From Scybalousia_A sp964639765 (GTDB lineage: Bacteria; Bacteroidota; Bacteroidia; Bacteroidales; P3), in the NCBI GenBank assembly GCA_964639765.1, contig CAZXEN010000015.1:1-52983 (forward strand): 52,983 nucleotides of DNA, in the 5' to 3' direction. A model generated the notes under the pieces. It was not told the DNA's origin. It saw nothing but the letters and a program-made list of their open reading frames with translations, and ran no database searches. Each line of letters begins with the position of its first letter. The first letter of the stretch is position 1. This document shows positions 42,401-51,467 of the stretch, in pieces. The position numbers and the translations under genes are program-made.

Positions 42401-45220
42401 TTATTCTTGCCAGCGAATAACAAGATTTCTATCACCGAAAGCATCATCTACTCTTCCACTCATTGGCCAATATTTGTCATTGTAAGGAAGAGGGAAGGCT
42501 GCTTCTTGTCTTGTGTATGGTCTTTCCCAAGTATCTGCACAAATAACCTGCATTGTGTGAGGAGCATTCATAATAAGGTTATCCTTTTTATCTGCTTTCC
42601 CATCTTCTATGTCTTTTACTTCTTTTCTTATCTGTATAAGAGCATCACAAAGACGGTCTATTTCGCTCAATGGCTCGCTTTCTGTTGGTTCTATCATAAG
42701 AGTTCCATGAACAGGGAAAGCAACTGTAGGAGCGTGGAAACCATAATCCATTAATCTTTTTGCAATATCACCACATTGAACGCCACTGCTCAATGAGAAT
42801 TGGTTGCAATCTAAAATGAACTCGTGAGCACACATTCCTTGAGCTCCATGATATAATATGTTATAATGGTCTTTTAATCTGCAACGCATATAATTTGCAT
42901 TAAGTATTGCATATGCTGTTGCCTCTTTCAAACCATCTCTACCTAACATCTTTAAGTAAGCATAAGTGATAGGAAGAAGCATAGCACTTCCAAAAGGAGT
43001 TGCAGCAACAGGAGTTCCTTTTTCTTCTGTAGGAAGATAATCTACAAGTTCCTTTTTGCAAGCTATAGGACCAACACCAGGACCACCTCCACCATGAGGC
43101 ATTGCAAAGGTTTTATGAAGATTCATATGACATACATCAGCACCGATATAGCCAGGACCAGTCCAACCTACCTGTGCATTCATGTTGGCTCCGTCCATAT
43201 AAACCAAGCCTCCGTTAGAGTGAATGATATTAACTATATCAAGTATTCTCTCTTCAAAAACTCCGTGAGTAGATGGATAAGTTATCATCAAGCAAGACAG
43301 GTTGTCTTTATTCTCTTCTGCTTTTTGTTTAAGGTCATCTACGTCTATTTCTCCGTCTTGTGTTGATTTGACAACAATAATATTCATGCCAGCCATTGCT
43401 GCTGAGGCAGGATTTGTTCCATGTGCTGAAGCAGGAATAAGACAAACGTTGCGGTTTTCCTGTCCGTTCTGACGTTGATAGTTTCTTATCGTGGAAAGAC
43501 CCGCATATTCTCCAGCAGCACCGCTGTTAGGCTGGAAGCAAACTTTTGCAAAGCCTGTGATTTCCGCAAGAATATCGTTCATATTGTCTATCATTTCCTT
43601 ATATCCCAAGGTCTGGTTTTGTGGAGCAAACGGATGTATGTTTGCAAACTCAGGCCAAGTGAAAGGAATCATCTCCATTGCGGCGTTAAGCTTCATTGTA
43701 CAAGAACCCAAAGGTATCATGGCACGGTTCAAAGAAAGGTCTTTTACTTCCAATTTCTTCAAATAACGCATCATTTCTGTCTCGGAATGATACAAAGAAA
43801 AGACTTTTTCTGTCATAAATGAAGAAGTTCTCTTCAAATCACCACTTATAACCTCTTTTTCGCAATAGCATGTATCTGTCTGCTTGAACTCCTTGGCGTT
43901 AGCCTTGGCAAGGACACAAAGAATATTGTTCACATCTTCCAAAGAAGTGATCTCGTCCAAAGAAACAGAGAAAGTCTTGTCATCAATGTAGTTGAAATTC
44001 ATCTCCTGCTTCAAGGCTTCTTCTTCTACCTTCTTTGTACTTACAGGAGAAACGAAACATAGGGTATCAAAATAAACCTTATTAACTTGTTTGTAGCCGT
44101 AGTTCTCTGCCTCAAACGAAAGTTTCTTTGCCAAACAATGTATGTTCTGTGCAATTTCTTTTATTCCATCTGCACCATGATAACATGCGTACATAGCACT
44201 TACTATCGCCATAAGGGCTGTTGCAGTACAGATATTGGAAGTTGCTTTCTCTCTCTTGATATGCTGTTCTCTTGTCTGCAAGGCAAGACGAAAGGCTTTG
44301 TTTCCTTGCATATCCACGGTCTGACCTATAATTCTGCCTGGAAGATTACGTTTAAACTCTTCTGTTGTCGCCATAAATGCAGCATTAGGTCCTCCAAATC
44401 CCATAGGGTTTCCAAATCTTTGGGAAGTACCTGTAACAGCATCAACACCCATTTCTCCTGGAGGAGTCAAAAGAGCCAAAGACATCAAATCACAAGCAAC
44501 GGCCACTCTTACACCATTTGCCTTGGCATCTGAAATAAACTGTCTGTAATCTGAGACTTCTCCTGTTTCGCTTGAATATTGAAGTATTGCTCCAAAGAAA
44601 CCATTATCAAGTTTCACTTCTTTTGCGTTGCCTATAACCAATTCTATGCCTTTTGGCAAAGCTCTTGTCTTTATTACTTCTATACACTGGGCAAATAAGC
44701 CTTTATCTACAAAGAATTTATTTACATTGTCTTTTTGTTGCCCACGAGAACGAGAATAGTAGAACATAAGCATAGCTTCTGCATCTGCTGTTGCTTCATC
44801 CAAAAGAGAACAGTTGGTCAATGGCATGGCAGTCATTGATGCTACAAGAGTCTGATAGGTAAACAAAGCCTCAAGTCTTCCTTGTGATATCTCGGCTTGA
44901 TAAGGAGTGTAAGAAGTATACCAACCTGGATTCTCCAAAATGTTTCTTTGCAGCACTGCAGGCAGGATTGTATTGTAGAAACCCCTGCCTATATAGGATT
45001 TATACGTCTTATTCTTGGCTGCAATAGCTTTTATATGATTAAGATATTCAAATTCGTTCATTCCCAAAGGAAGATTCAGGTCTTGTTTCAGACGAATTTG
45101 TTTTGGAATAGTTTTATCTATAAGTTCCTCTACTGATGATACACCAATAGTTTTTAACATTACCTCAACGTCTTTAGCCTGTGGTCCGTTGTGACGCTTT
45201 GCAAAATTATTTGTTATCAT
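42401..45220 (-). CDS. gcvP: Glycine dehydrogenase (decarboxylating), P-protein of the glycine cleavage system
   Basis: GcvP decarboxylates glycine and passes the aminomethyl group to the H-protein lipoyl arm. The 939-residue chain has both halves of the fused (alpha-beta in one) P-protein: the N-terminal half with RGFYNTILPAVLQRNILE and the C-terminal half with the PLP lysine, Lys703 in MNLHKTFAMPHGGGGPG. Length and motifs are normal. gcvT, gcvH and a glycine riboswitch are not near; the 28 bp to fabD leave no room for a riboswitch. It probably shares the fabD promoter. Confidence 0.96.
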   Translation of the reverse strand: MITNNFAKRHNGPQAKDVEVMLKTIGVSSVEELIDKTIPKQIRLKQDLNLPLGMNEFEYLNHIKAIAAKNKTYKSYIGRGFYNTILPAVLQRNILENPGWYTSYTPYQAEISQGRLEALFTYQTLVASMTAMPLTNCSLLDEATADAEAMLMFYYSRSRGQQKDNVNKFFVDKGLFAQCIEVIKTRALPKGIELVIGNAKEVKLDNGFFGAILQYSSETGEVSDYRQFISDAKANGVRVAVACDLMSLALLTPPGEMGVDAVTGTSQRFGNPMGFGGPNAAFMATTEEFKRNLPGRIIGQTVDMQGNKAFRLALQTREQHIKREKATSNICTATALMAIVSAMYACYHGADGIKEIAQNIHCLAKKLSFEAENYGYKQVNKVYFDTLCFVSPVSTKKVEEEALKQEMNFNYIDDKTFSVSLDEITSLEDVNNILCVLAKANAKEFKQTDTCYCEKEVISGDLKRTSSFMTEKVFSLYHSETEMMRYLKKLEVKDLSLNRAMIPLGSCTMKLNAAMEMIPFTWPEFANIHPFAPQNQTLGYKEMIDNMNDILAEITGFAKVCFQPNSGAAGEYAGLSTIRNYQRQNGQENRNVCLIPASAHGTNPASAAMAGMNIIVVKSTQDGEIDVDDLKQKAEENKDNLSCLMITYPSTHGVFEERILDIVNIIHSNGGLVYMDGANMNAQVGWTGPGYIGADVCHMNLHKTFAMPHGGGGPGVGPIACKKELVDYLPTEEKGTPVAATPFGSAMLLPITYAYLKMLGRDGLKEATAYAILNANYMRCRLKDHYNILYHGAQGMCAHEFILDCNQFSLSSGVQCGDIAKRLMDYGFHAPTVAFPVHGTLMIEPTESEPLSEIDRLCDALIQIRKEVKDIEDGKADKKDNLIMNAPHTMQVICADTWERPYTRQEAAFPLPYNDKYWPMSGRVDDAFGDRNLVIRWQE

Positions 45221-45248
45221 TGTTATTAAGTTTTATATTTATCTTTTG

Positions 45249-46133
45249 TTATATACTTGCAGAAGACAAAACAACATCTGCAAGAGTTTTCTTTATCATT
45301 CCCTGAAGTGCTGTACCAGGGCCTACTTCTATGAATTCGTTTGCTCCGTCCTTGCCCATATTCTGAACTATCTTGGTCCAAAGAACAGAAGAAGTAAGTT
45401 GTCTTACAAGATTTTGTTTTATTTCTTCCGGATTGCTATGAGGCAAAGCATCTACATTCTGATAGACAGGACAAACAGGAGTCGCAAATTCTGTATTCTG
45501 AATACCTTCTGCAAGTTCTTGTCTTGCACTTTCCATAAGTGGTGAATGGAAAGCTCCTCCTACTTTCAAAGGCAAGGCTCTTTTTGCTCCTTTTTCCTTA
45601 AGTATGGCACAAGCCTTTTCTATTCCAACCATAGAACCGGAGATAACCAGCTGTCCAGGGCAGTTATAGTTGGCAGGAACCACAACTTCGTCTGCTATAC
45701 TCTTGCAAACTTCTTCTATAACACTGTCTTCCAAACCTATGATAGCAGCCATTGTGCTTGGATTTTTTTCACATGCCTTCTGCATTGCATTGGCACGGAT
45801 GGAAACAAGTCTTAAACCATCTTCAAATTTCATAGCTTTGGCTGCAACAAGGGCAGAAAATTCTCCCAAAGAGTGTCCTGCAACCATATCAGGCACGAAT
45901 TTTTCTCCCATAGCTTTTGCTAAAATAACAGAATGAAGAAAAACAGCGGGTTGGGTTACCTTTGTCTGTTTCAATTCCTCCTCTGTGCCTGCGAACATTA
46001 TATCTGTAATTCTGAAACCAAGTATTTCATTGGCTTTTTCAAACATTTCCTTACATTCATTATTGGACTCGTATAAGTCTTTGCCCATTCCTATAAACTG
46101 AGCACCCTGTCCAGGGAATACAAATGCTTTCAT
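45249..46133 (-). CDS. fabD: Malonyl-CoA:ACP transacylase
   Basis: FabD moves malonyl from CoA to acyl carrier protein for fatty-acid elongation. The 294-residue protein has FPGQGAQ at 6-12 (oxyanion hole), Ser88 in GHSLGE, Arg113 in SIRANAMQ and His196 in GGAFHSPLM, the complete active site. It has a consensus promoter upstream (46163-46192) and gcvP follows 28 bp after its stop. No other fab genes are adjacent. Confidence 0.96.
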   Translation of the reverse strand: MKAFVFPGQGAQFIGMGKDLYESNNECKEMFEKANEILGFRITDIMFAGTEEELKQTKVTQPAVFLHSVILAKAMGEKFVPDMVAGHSLGEFSALVAAKAMKFEDGLRLVSIRANAMQKACEKNPSTMAAIIGLEDSVIEEVCKSIADEVVVPANYNCPGQLVISGSMVGIEKACAILKEKGAKRALPLKVGGAFHSPLMESARQELAEGIQNTEFATPVCPVYQNVDALPHSNPEEIKQNLVRQLTSSVLWTKIVQNMGKDGANEFIEVGPGTALQGMIKKTLADVVLSSASI

Positions 46134-46162
46134 ATATCTATTATAATTTTATTTTGACTTTG

Positions 46163-46192
46163 CAAAAATAATACTTTTTTTACAAATTCAAA
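46163..46192 (-). promoter_or_regulatory. Promoter of fabD-gcvP
   Basis: On the complement TATTTTTG (46163-46170) with TTTG (46189-46192) 18 nt upstream. The leader to the ATG at 46133 is about 25 nt. Confidence 0.65.
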
Positions 46193-46239
46193 GTTTTTAG
46201 ATGAATTATAAGTGTTTGTATGGAGAATAAGCAGGATAA

Positions 46240-46270
46240 TTTGCATATATCATCAAATTTCGTAACTTTG
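46240..46270 (+). promoter_or_regulatory. Promoter of the porin gene at 46296
   Basis: TTTG (46240-46243), 19 nt, then TAACTTTG (46263-46270). The ATG follows 25 nt later. It diverges from the fabD promoter. Confidence 0.75.
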
Positions 46271-46295
46271 CAAACTGAAAAAATCCTAATAGAAG

Positions 46296-47474
46296 ATGAA
46301 GACTTTTAGACTTGTTGCTGTATATTCAATATTGTTGCTTGTCGGTCTTGCAGCAAAGGCTCAGTTGGAGAACATGCGTTTGAACGGTTATGTACAGACA
46401 GACTTTGAACTTGCAGGAAAAGACGGACAGACTTATCTGGGACCTGCCTATTCCAAGGCAAAAGACGGAGATGTGGATTATTTTTTCCGCTATGGTGTCT
46501 ACAGAGGACTTATCCGTGCCACTTTTGAAAAAGACCAAGGATCCGGAGCCTTGGAAATAAATGTAACGGAAGGAGGAGTCATTCCATTGGTTGCCTTTTT
46601 GCAGTTTGACCCTTGGGACTGGCTTTCTTTTCAAGGAGGTCTGCTTAATGTGGATTATGGTTTTGAGCTTATGTATCCCTCCTCCTTGCTGGAAACGGTG
46701 GAACGGACCAACTACACCCGTCTTTTGTTCCCAAAAGAACACGATTTAGGATTCAAATTCACTCTTTACTACCCTTTCAAAGACAAGAACAATCATCTGA
46801 CTCTTTCTTTCGGCATGATGTCTGGCAATGGTATAAACAAGATTGCTGACAAGAATATGAACTTCCTTTCCCATTTGAAATACGATTACCAAGGTGATAT
46901 ATTCTCTTTTGGCATTGGAGCATCATATTACGAGGGTTCCACAAACAATGCCGATACCGTGATTTACACGGTAAACAACGGTGCTTGGCAGGCAGAGAAT
47001 GTTGAAGCCAATAGAAAAAACGCAAGAAGATATATCGGTTTTGAGTTTCAGTTAGGCTATGAAAATGCCTTGGGTCTGTCTTCCCTCAGAGGAGAGACAA
47101 CTTTCGGCAGACAACCTTCAAGGTCAGACAACTTCGCTTCACAGGACGGCAACTCATATAACCAGAATGATGCCTTCTCCTTTCAAAGAAATTTCTTCGG
47201 ATACTATCTTTGCTTTATCCAGAAGCTGGACAAACTGCCTTTGTCCTTTGTTGCCAAGTACAGTTATTTTGACAAAAACACTGACTTGTCTGCTTCCAAG
47301 GTTGCAAATTGGAACGATTTGACAATGCATGATATAGGTTTAGGAGTAGTCTATGAATTCAACAGACACATAAAAGCCCTTCTGTTCTATGACAAGATAT
47401 TAAACGAGACCAACACTTTGTTCAAGCAACTCAATGACGACGTTGTTCATCTGAGACTGCAGTATAAGTTCTGA
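46296..47474 (+). CDS. Predicted outer membrane porin
   Basis: The 392-residue protein has a signal peptide (1-22, AAKA/QL) and begins with LNGYVQTDFELAGKDG, a first strand typical of Bacteroidota porins distantly like OprO/OprP. Elements such as FQGGLLNVDYGFELMYPSS and YPFKDKNNHLTLSFGMMSGNG mark repeated barrel strands, and the chain ends in HLRLQYKF with a terminal Phe. Substrate is not readable; phosphate or maltose-type selectivity would be a guess. It is monocistronic, with its own consensus promoter. Its stop abuts the convergent GNAT gene without space for a terminator. Confidence 0.8.
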   Translation: MKTFRLVAVYSILLLVGLAAKAQLENMRLNGYVQTDFELAGKDGQTYLGPAYSKAKDGDVDYFFRYGVYRGLIRATFEKDQGSGALEINVTEGGVIPLVAFLQFDPWDWLSFQGGLLNVDYGFELMYPSSLLETVERTNYTRLLFPKEHDLGFKFTLYYPFKDKNNHLTLSFGMMSGNGINKIADKNMNFLSHLKYDYQGDIFSFGIGASYYEGSTNNADTVIYTVNNGAWQAENVEANRKNARRYIGFEFQLGYENALGLSSLRGETTFGRQPSRSDNFASQDGNSYNQNDAFSFQRNFFGYYLCFIQKLDKLPLSFVAKYSYFDKNTDLSASKVANWNDLTMHDIGLGVVYEFNRHIKALLFYDKILNETNTLFKQLNDDVVHLRLQYKF

Positions 47475-48284
47475 TTATCTTTCGTTCATAAGGAACATAT
47501 AGGCACCTTGGAATATCATTGTAGTTAATTCTTCTACAGACATTTGGGGTATATTTTCATTTTTGTTTGGTTCTTGTGAAAAAACTCTTGATTTTTGCAC
47601 CCTAAACACTTGATTATTTTCTTCAAGAACTTGATCTTTGAGTTCAAAAACCAACTCTTTTTCAGGGAACTTCTGAGCATAGAGTTCCAAAGCCTTTTTT
47701 GCATTGATAATTCTCAGCATCTGTTTGTCGGAATTATCACTACAATCCACTGACTCATAATACATAGGATAAAGACTTAGACTTCTTTCGCTATGAACCA
47801 CGGTATTGTCTGCATTGTCAAAGGCTCCTGAAGAAAACATCTGCTGTATTTCACTTGGAGTGCATTGCTGTTTGAGAAAGTCAAAATCTTTTCCTTTTGA
47901 ACAGCAGGCAACGAAACCAATTTTCTGATAAAACTTCTTCAAATCATCGCTTGCCACTACAAGACCACAAAGTATTTTGTCTTCATAATATGATTTCAGC
48001 AAAGTATCCTTGATTAAACGGGAAGAATAGCCTTGATTTCTGTAATTCTTTATTGTACATATTCCTGCAAGATAGACAAAAGGAAATATATTATTGTTGT
48101 ACTTCCAATAATATTCACAGGCTATAAGCATGGCAACAAGAGTCTCGCCAATGGACATGTAACAAAGATTTTTATCTGCGTTGAATACATAGAAATAGTC
48201 ACATACATAGTCTTCCCCGTCGTTAAAATACTCTCTCCATGTCTGTATTGCATTGATGATGATTATCCTCTTTGTAAGCAACAT
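47475..48284 (-). CDS. GNAT family N-acetyltransferase
   Basis: The 269-residue protein has the GNAT acetyl-CoA motif as YLAGICTIKNYRNQGYSSRLI (residues 71-91), with TWREYFNDGEDY near the start, typical of Eis-like two-domain GNATs. The C-terminal half (VVHSERSLSLYPMYY onward) is a second domain of the Eis type. The start codon is uncertain: from ATG 48284 the gene overlaps DUF2156 by 62 nt, and WREYF lies inside that overlap, so the overlap seems real. It is the last gene of the murB run. The substrate is unknown. Confidence 0.82.
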   Translation of the reverse strand: MLLTKRIIIINAIQTWREYFNDGEDYVCDYFYVFNADKNLCYMSIGETLVAMLIACEYYWKYNNNIFPFVYLAGICTIKNYRNQGYSSRLIKDTLLKSYYEDKILCGLVVASDDLKKFYQKIGFVACCSKGKDFDFLKQQCTPSEIQQMFSSGAFDNADNTVVHSERSLSLYPMYYESVDCSDNSDKQMLRIINAKKALELYAQKFPEKELVFELKDQVLEENNQVFRVQKSRVFSQEPNKNENIPQMSVEELTTMIFQGAYMFLMNER

Positions 48285-49155
48285 ATTTATCTATCATTTT
48301 AATAGGGTAATAGGACTGCTTGGCTTTCCTAAGTCCCATTATACCTTTGTCTTCTTCTCTGTTTATATATTTGATTTGCTGTGGCAGATGCTTGGCTGTC
48401 TCCCTGTTGATTATGGTATAGACTCCCTCAAATTTGCGGTTGGCTTTTTCTATGTTTGTGTTGAAGGTATCCTTTCTGATGAAAGAACCCAAAGAATAAG
48501 CCACAATCTGACCATTGACTTTTATAGCACCGCCATAAAGTCCCATATCCTTGAAATTATCAAACAGAGTCTCTATCACTCTGCGTTCTGTAGCATAGTC
48601 TTGCTTGAACTGAGGAGAAAGATTCAACTCCTGCTCCAGCCATATATCCGTAAGCATCAGGCAATCCTGCTTGTCCTGTCCGTTTATCTCCACATATTCC
48701 CAAGACGGATAGAGAGAAAGAAACTTGTTTATGTGGTTACGTTTGGGTTGCAGTTTCCTGCCCGAAAGAGTCTCCAGTTTTTCTCTGCTATATACATATT
48801 CTGACAAAGTATCTGTATATTCCACAACAAAACCCTCTTTCTTGAAAAACTCCACACTCTCCTTGTATTCAAGGATAAATGACAATATGTTTTTTTCTTT
48901 TTTGTTCAACTCCTCTATCTCGGGCAAATAAGCCAGAATGCTCCTGTTCTGAGGCTCGTAATAGGATATATGATTTTCCTGAAGACGTATGCGTGAAAGA
49001 ATAGTATCGTCTATTTGTGCTATTTCGGCAGGATAGATAAAATCATAGGCAAACAGATTGGTAAAAGAACTGCCGGCATTCTGAGAAATCTTACAGTCAA
49101 AGAAGTTGTCAAAAACTTTCTTGGTGTCTATATCCACTTTTTGGAAGTCAAGCAT
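48223..49155 (-). CDS. DUF2156 protein (phosphatidylglycerol lysyltransferase-like, GNAT fold)
   Basis: The 310-residue soluble protein has the DUF2156 layout: FTNLFAYDFIY near residue 31, LSGRKLQPKRNHINKFLS in the middle, GAIKVNGQIVAYSLGS, and the end REEDKGIMGLRKAKQSYYP, all typical of the aminoacyl-tRNA-dependent transferase domain of MprF/LPG synthases without their membrane part. It may modify lipids or peptides, but the substrate is not known. It starts 3 bp after the 214-residue gene and overlaps the GNAT gene. Confidence 0.88.
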   Translation of the reverse strand: MLDFQKVDIDTKKVFDNFFDCKISQNAGSSFTNLFAYDFIYPAEIAQIDDTILSRIRLQENHISYYEPQNRSILAYLPEIEELNKKEKNILSFILEYKESVEFFKKEGFVVEYTDTLSEYVYSREKLETLSGRKLQPKRNHINKFLSLYPSWEYVEINGQDKQDCLMLTDIWLEQELNLSPQFKQDYATERRVIETLFDNFKDMGLYGGAIKVNGQIVAYSLGSFIRKDTFNTNIEKANRKFEGVYTIINRETAKHLPQQIKYINREEDKGIMGLRKAKQSYYPIKMIDKYVAYKEDNHHQCNTDMERVF

Positions 49156-49158
49156 AGT

Positions 49159-49803
49159 TCAACCCTCCTTTTTTTTATGACTTGCCATAATTCTCTGACC
49201 TTTCACTATCCATGCTACATAGTCAGGCAACTGATCCAAAGGCATATAATGTTGGTCTTCAAAATCTTCTGGCAATGCCACAATATCAAAGTAGTCTATA
49301 AGGGTGGAAGCATTGTATTCTCCTATCATCTTTTCTATCAACAGATAGGCACAGACTTTGAAATCGTCTTGCTCTATATTCTTGCGGACACCAAGACGGA
49401 TACCTATCTTACTTTCGTCTTCCTTATTGACCAAAGGCACAAAAAACATCTCCCAACTTCTAAGGGTATAACCATTGTATTTCATTGTCTGATGTTTGCC
49501 TTCAGGTTGCAGATAACCATAAAAAGTCCACAGGTTGTATTCTGGGGCATATTCCATCAGACCTTCAACAAATGTGAAATATTCTTCATCGCCGTTGGCT
49601 GTAATGGTAAGCGTCCTGCCCTTTTTGGTCAAGTCTCCTAAGACAAAATCCAAGCCTTCGGCGTATTTCTTCAATTTCTTGTCCAAATCTCTCAAAACCT
49701 TGTCAGCCTCCTTGTCCGACAGGGAATCAATATCCATCAAAACATCCTTTACTTTGTCAAATTCCAGCCAAAAGACTTCCGCATCCAATAAATCTTTACT
49801 CAT
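49159..49803 (-). CDS. Conserved hypothetical protein
   Basis: The 214-residue protein has no signal or membrane segment. Residues 30-105 read like a family with LDKKLKKYAEGLDFVLGDL followed by LTITANGDEE, VEGLMEYAPEYNLWTFYGY, that is, a conserved AP-x-W-x3-GY region, preceded by an acidic helical start. I cannot give a reliable family name. The rest is mostly helical, with GIRLGVRKNIEQDDFKVCAY. Gaps of 6 bp after murB and 3 bp before DUF2156 place it firmly in that operon. Confidence 0.72.
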   Translation of the reverse strand: MSKDLLDAEVFWLEFDKVKDVLMDIDSLSDKEADKVLRDLDKKLKKYAEGLDFVLGDLTKKGRTLTITANGDEEYFTFVEGLMEYAPEYNLWTFYGYLQPEGKHQTMKYNGYTLRSWEMFFVPLVNKEDESKIGIRLGVRKNIEQDDFKVCAYLLIEKMIGEYNASTLIDYFDIVALPEDFEDQHYMPLDQLPDYVAWIVKGQRIMASHKKKEG

Positions 49804-49809
49804 ATCTTG

Positions 49810-50811
49810 CTATCCTATTATATGTGCCTCTATATTTAAATCAATATCAAATTTCTCTTTCACGCTTTTCTGTATCTCCTTTGCCAGATACAACACATCA
49901 CTGCCTGTTGCCTTGCCATAATTGACCATAACCAAAGCCTGTCTGGAATGCATTCCCACATTTTTAATCTGTTTCCCTTTGTATCCGCACTTTTCTATAA
50001 GATATGCGGCCGATATTTTCTTGTCCATACCGCTGTCAAAAGCCACAATATCAGGAAATTCAGACAAAAGTCTCTGATAATGCTGTCTTGTTATCACAGG
50101 ATTTTTGAAAAACGAGCCTACATTGCCCAAGACTTTATAATCGGGCAACTTTTCATCACGGATTTGTCTCACTGTCTGGGCAACAAGCTTGGGACTCAGA
50201 GTCTGTCCTTTTGAGAATAACCTCTCTTGAAGACCTTTGTATGTCAGATTAGGTTTAAATTCTTTGCTTAAACGAAATCCCACTTTCCAGATAAGAAGAT
50301 TGCCTTTCTGATACTTGAAAACAGAATTGCGGTAAGAGAAACAGCAGTCCTCGTTTTTCAGGGTCATAAACCTGTTTTCCTCCAAATCAAAGACCACAAC
50401 ATATTCAAGAGAGTCTTTCAACTCCATTCCGTAAGCACCTATATTCTGTACAGGAGCGGCACCTACGCTCGAAGGAATGCCTGACAGGTTCTCTATGCCT
50501 GACAAAACTTTTTCACAAGCCCAATCCACAAAATCATTCCACACCTCTCCTGCTCCAACCTCCACGATGACCTTCTCTTTATCTTCTTCTTTTACGCTTA
50601 TGCCTTTGTTCTCCAACTTCACAACAAGACCGTCAAACTCTTTACCCGCAAAGACAATATTGGCACCCAAGCCCAAAAAGAGTATCTTCTTTTTCCCATA
50701 TTCCTTATGCAGAAAAGACAAATCCCTCTCCTTCTCAATCCTGAGAAACTCCTTGGCTTTGCAATCCAGAGAAAAAGTATTGTAAGGTTTCAGTTCAATA
50801 TTATGTTCCAT
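49810..50811 (-). CDS. murB: UDP-N-acetylenolpyruvoylglucosamine reductase
   Basis: MurB reduces enolpyruvyl-UDP-GlcNAc to UDP-N-acetylmuramate with NADPH and FAD. From ATG 50811 the protein is 333 residues; the longer frame to 50994 runs through the promoter region and is rejected. Motifs are SGIPSSVGAAPVQNIGAYGME (flavin binding), Arg161 in CCFSYRNSVFK, Ser233 in GNVGSFFKNP (proton donor) and Glu328 in NIEAHIIG. This is the type I (E. coli-like) form. It is the first gene of murB-hypothetical-DUF2156-GNAT, with a -7 box at 50838-50845. Confidence 0.95.
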   Translation of the reverse strand: MEHNIELKPYNTFSLDCKAKEFLRIEKERDLSFLHKEYGKKKILFLGLGANIVFAGKEFDGLVVKLENKGISVKEEDKEKVIVEVGAGEVWNDFVDWACEKVLSGIENLSGIPSSVGAAPVQNIGAYGMELKDSLEYVVVFDLEENRFMTLKNEDCCFSYRNSVFKYQKGNLLIWKVGFRLSKEFKPNLTYKGLQERLFSKGQTLSPKLVAQTVRQIRDEKLPDYKVLGNVGSFFKNPVITRQHYQRLLSEFPDIVAFDSGMDKKISAAYLIEKCGYKGKQIKNVGMHSRQALVMVNYGKATGSDVLYLAKEIQKSVKEKFDIDLNIEAHIIG

Positions 50812-50837
50812 CGAAAAGAGAATTGTTAAACGAAATG

Positions 50838-50845
50838 CAAAATTA
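50838..50845 (-). promoter_or_regulatory. -7 box of the murB operon promoter
   Basis: TAATTTTG on the complement matches TAnnTTTG, 26 nt upstream of the murB ATG. A -33 element is not evident. It is divergent from the citX box at 50881. Confidence 0.5.
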
Positions 50846-50880
50846 TGAAATATTGAGAAAATAATGTATAAATTTTGTTG

Positions 50881-50888
50881 TAACTTTG
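50881..50888 (+). promoter_or_regulatory. -7 box of the citX promoter
   Basis: TAACTTTG matches TAnnTTTG, 19 nt before the ATG at 50908. The nearest TTG upstream is 25 nt away, longer than usual. Confidence 0.5.
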
Positions 50889-50907
50889 CCAAAAAGTAAA
50901 AAAAACT

Positions 50908-51411
50908 ATGGACATAACTCTTGAAGAACTTCTGTTGAGCAGAGACCACAGACAAGCCACTCAACGACGTTTGTTGGAAGAATACCAAGACCACTCTCTT
51001 CTATGCCTTACTGTCATTATGCCCGGCAAGGAGAAACGCAACGAAGACACCCTCTTTGTCGCCCAATGTGCTGTAGAAAGCATAGAACAACACTTCTCTT
51101 CCTCTATCCTCCACAACGAAAAGAAAGACCTGCCGACAGGTTTCGAAGCCTACTACATAATAGACCAAGACCCTCTGGAACTAAAAAAACAAACCTGCCA
51201 GATAGAAGAACAACACCCTCTGGGTCGTTTGTTTGACATAGACGTGATAAACTTTGACGGCATCCCTATAACACGCAAAGCCATAGGCTTTTCCCCTCGC
51301 AAATGTCTTATATGTAACAACGAGTCCCGCTTCTGTATGAGAAATTTCTCCCATACGCAGGCAGAACTTCAACAAAAGATAACCCAAATGATAACCGATT
51401 ATAAGGCATAA
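50908..51411 (+). CDS. citX: Apo-citrate lyase phosphoribosyl-dephospho-CoA transferase (CitX-like)
   Basis: CitX attaches the prosthetic group to the acyl-carrier subunit of citrate lyase. The 167-residue protein has the family's nucleotidyltransferase-like motif GRLFDIDV (106-113), followed by ITRKAIGFSPRKCLIC and CMRNFSHTQAEL, where Cys133, Cys136 and Cys143 with a following His are the conserved Cys-rich end. Citrate lyase subunits (citDEF), citC and citG are not in the window. The gene stands alone, so it must serve genes elsewhere or have another carrier target. Confidence 0.85.
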   Translation: MDITLEELLLSRDHRQATQRRLLEEYQDHSLLCLTVIMPGKEKRNEDTLFVAQCAVESIEQHFSSSILHNEKKDLPTGFEAYYIIDQDPLELKKQTCQIEEQHPLGRLFDIDVINFDGIPITRKAIGFSPRKCLICNNESRFCMRNFSHTQAELQQKITQMITDYKA

Positions 51412-51426
51412 TACATTTTGTTTTTG

Positions 51427-51434
51427 TAATTTTG
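51427..51434 (+). promoter_or_regulatory. -7 box of the MATE gene promoter
   Basis: TAATTTTG matches TAnnTTTG, 33 nt before the ATG at 51468. An in-frame TTG at 51432 falls inside this box, which supports the ATG as the real start. No clear -33 element was found. Confidence 0.5.
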
Positions 51435-51467
51435 CAGAAAAATTATAAGTGTGAAAACGAAAATACA

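Noticed and set aside
45221..45248. Glycine riboswitch before gcvP
   Set aside because: Only 28 bp separate gcvP from fabD, too little for the aptamer.
50812..50994. N-terminal extension of murB by 61 residues
   Set aside because: It overlaps the divergent citX gene and the murB promoter; MurB families start at the chosen ATG.
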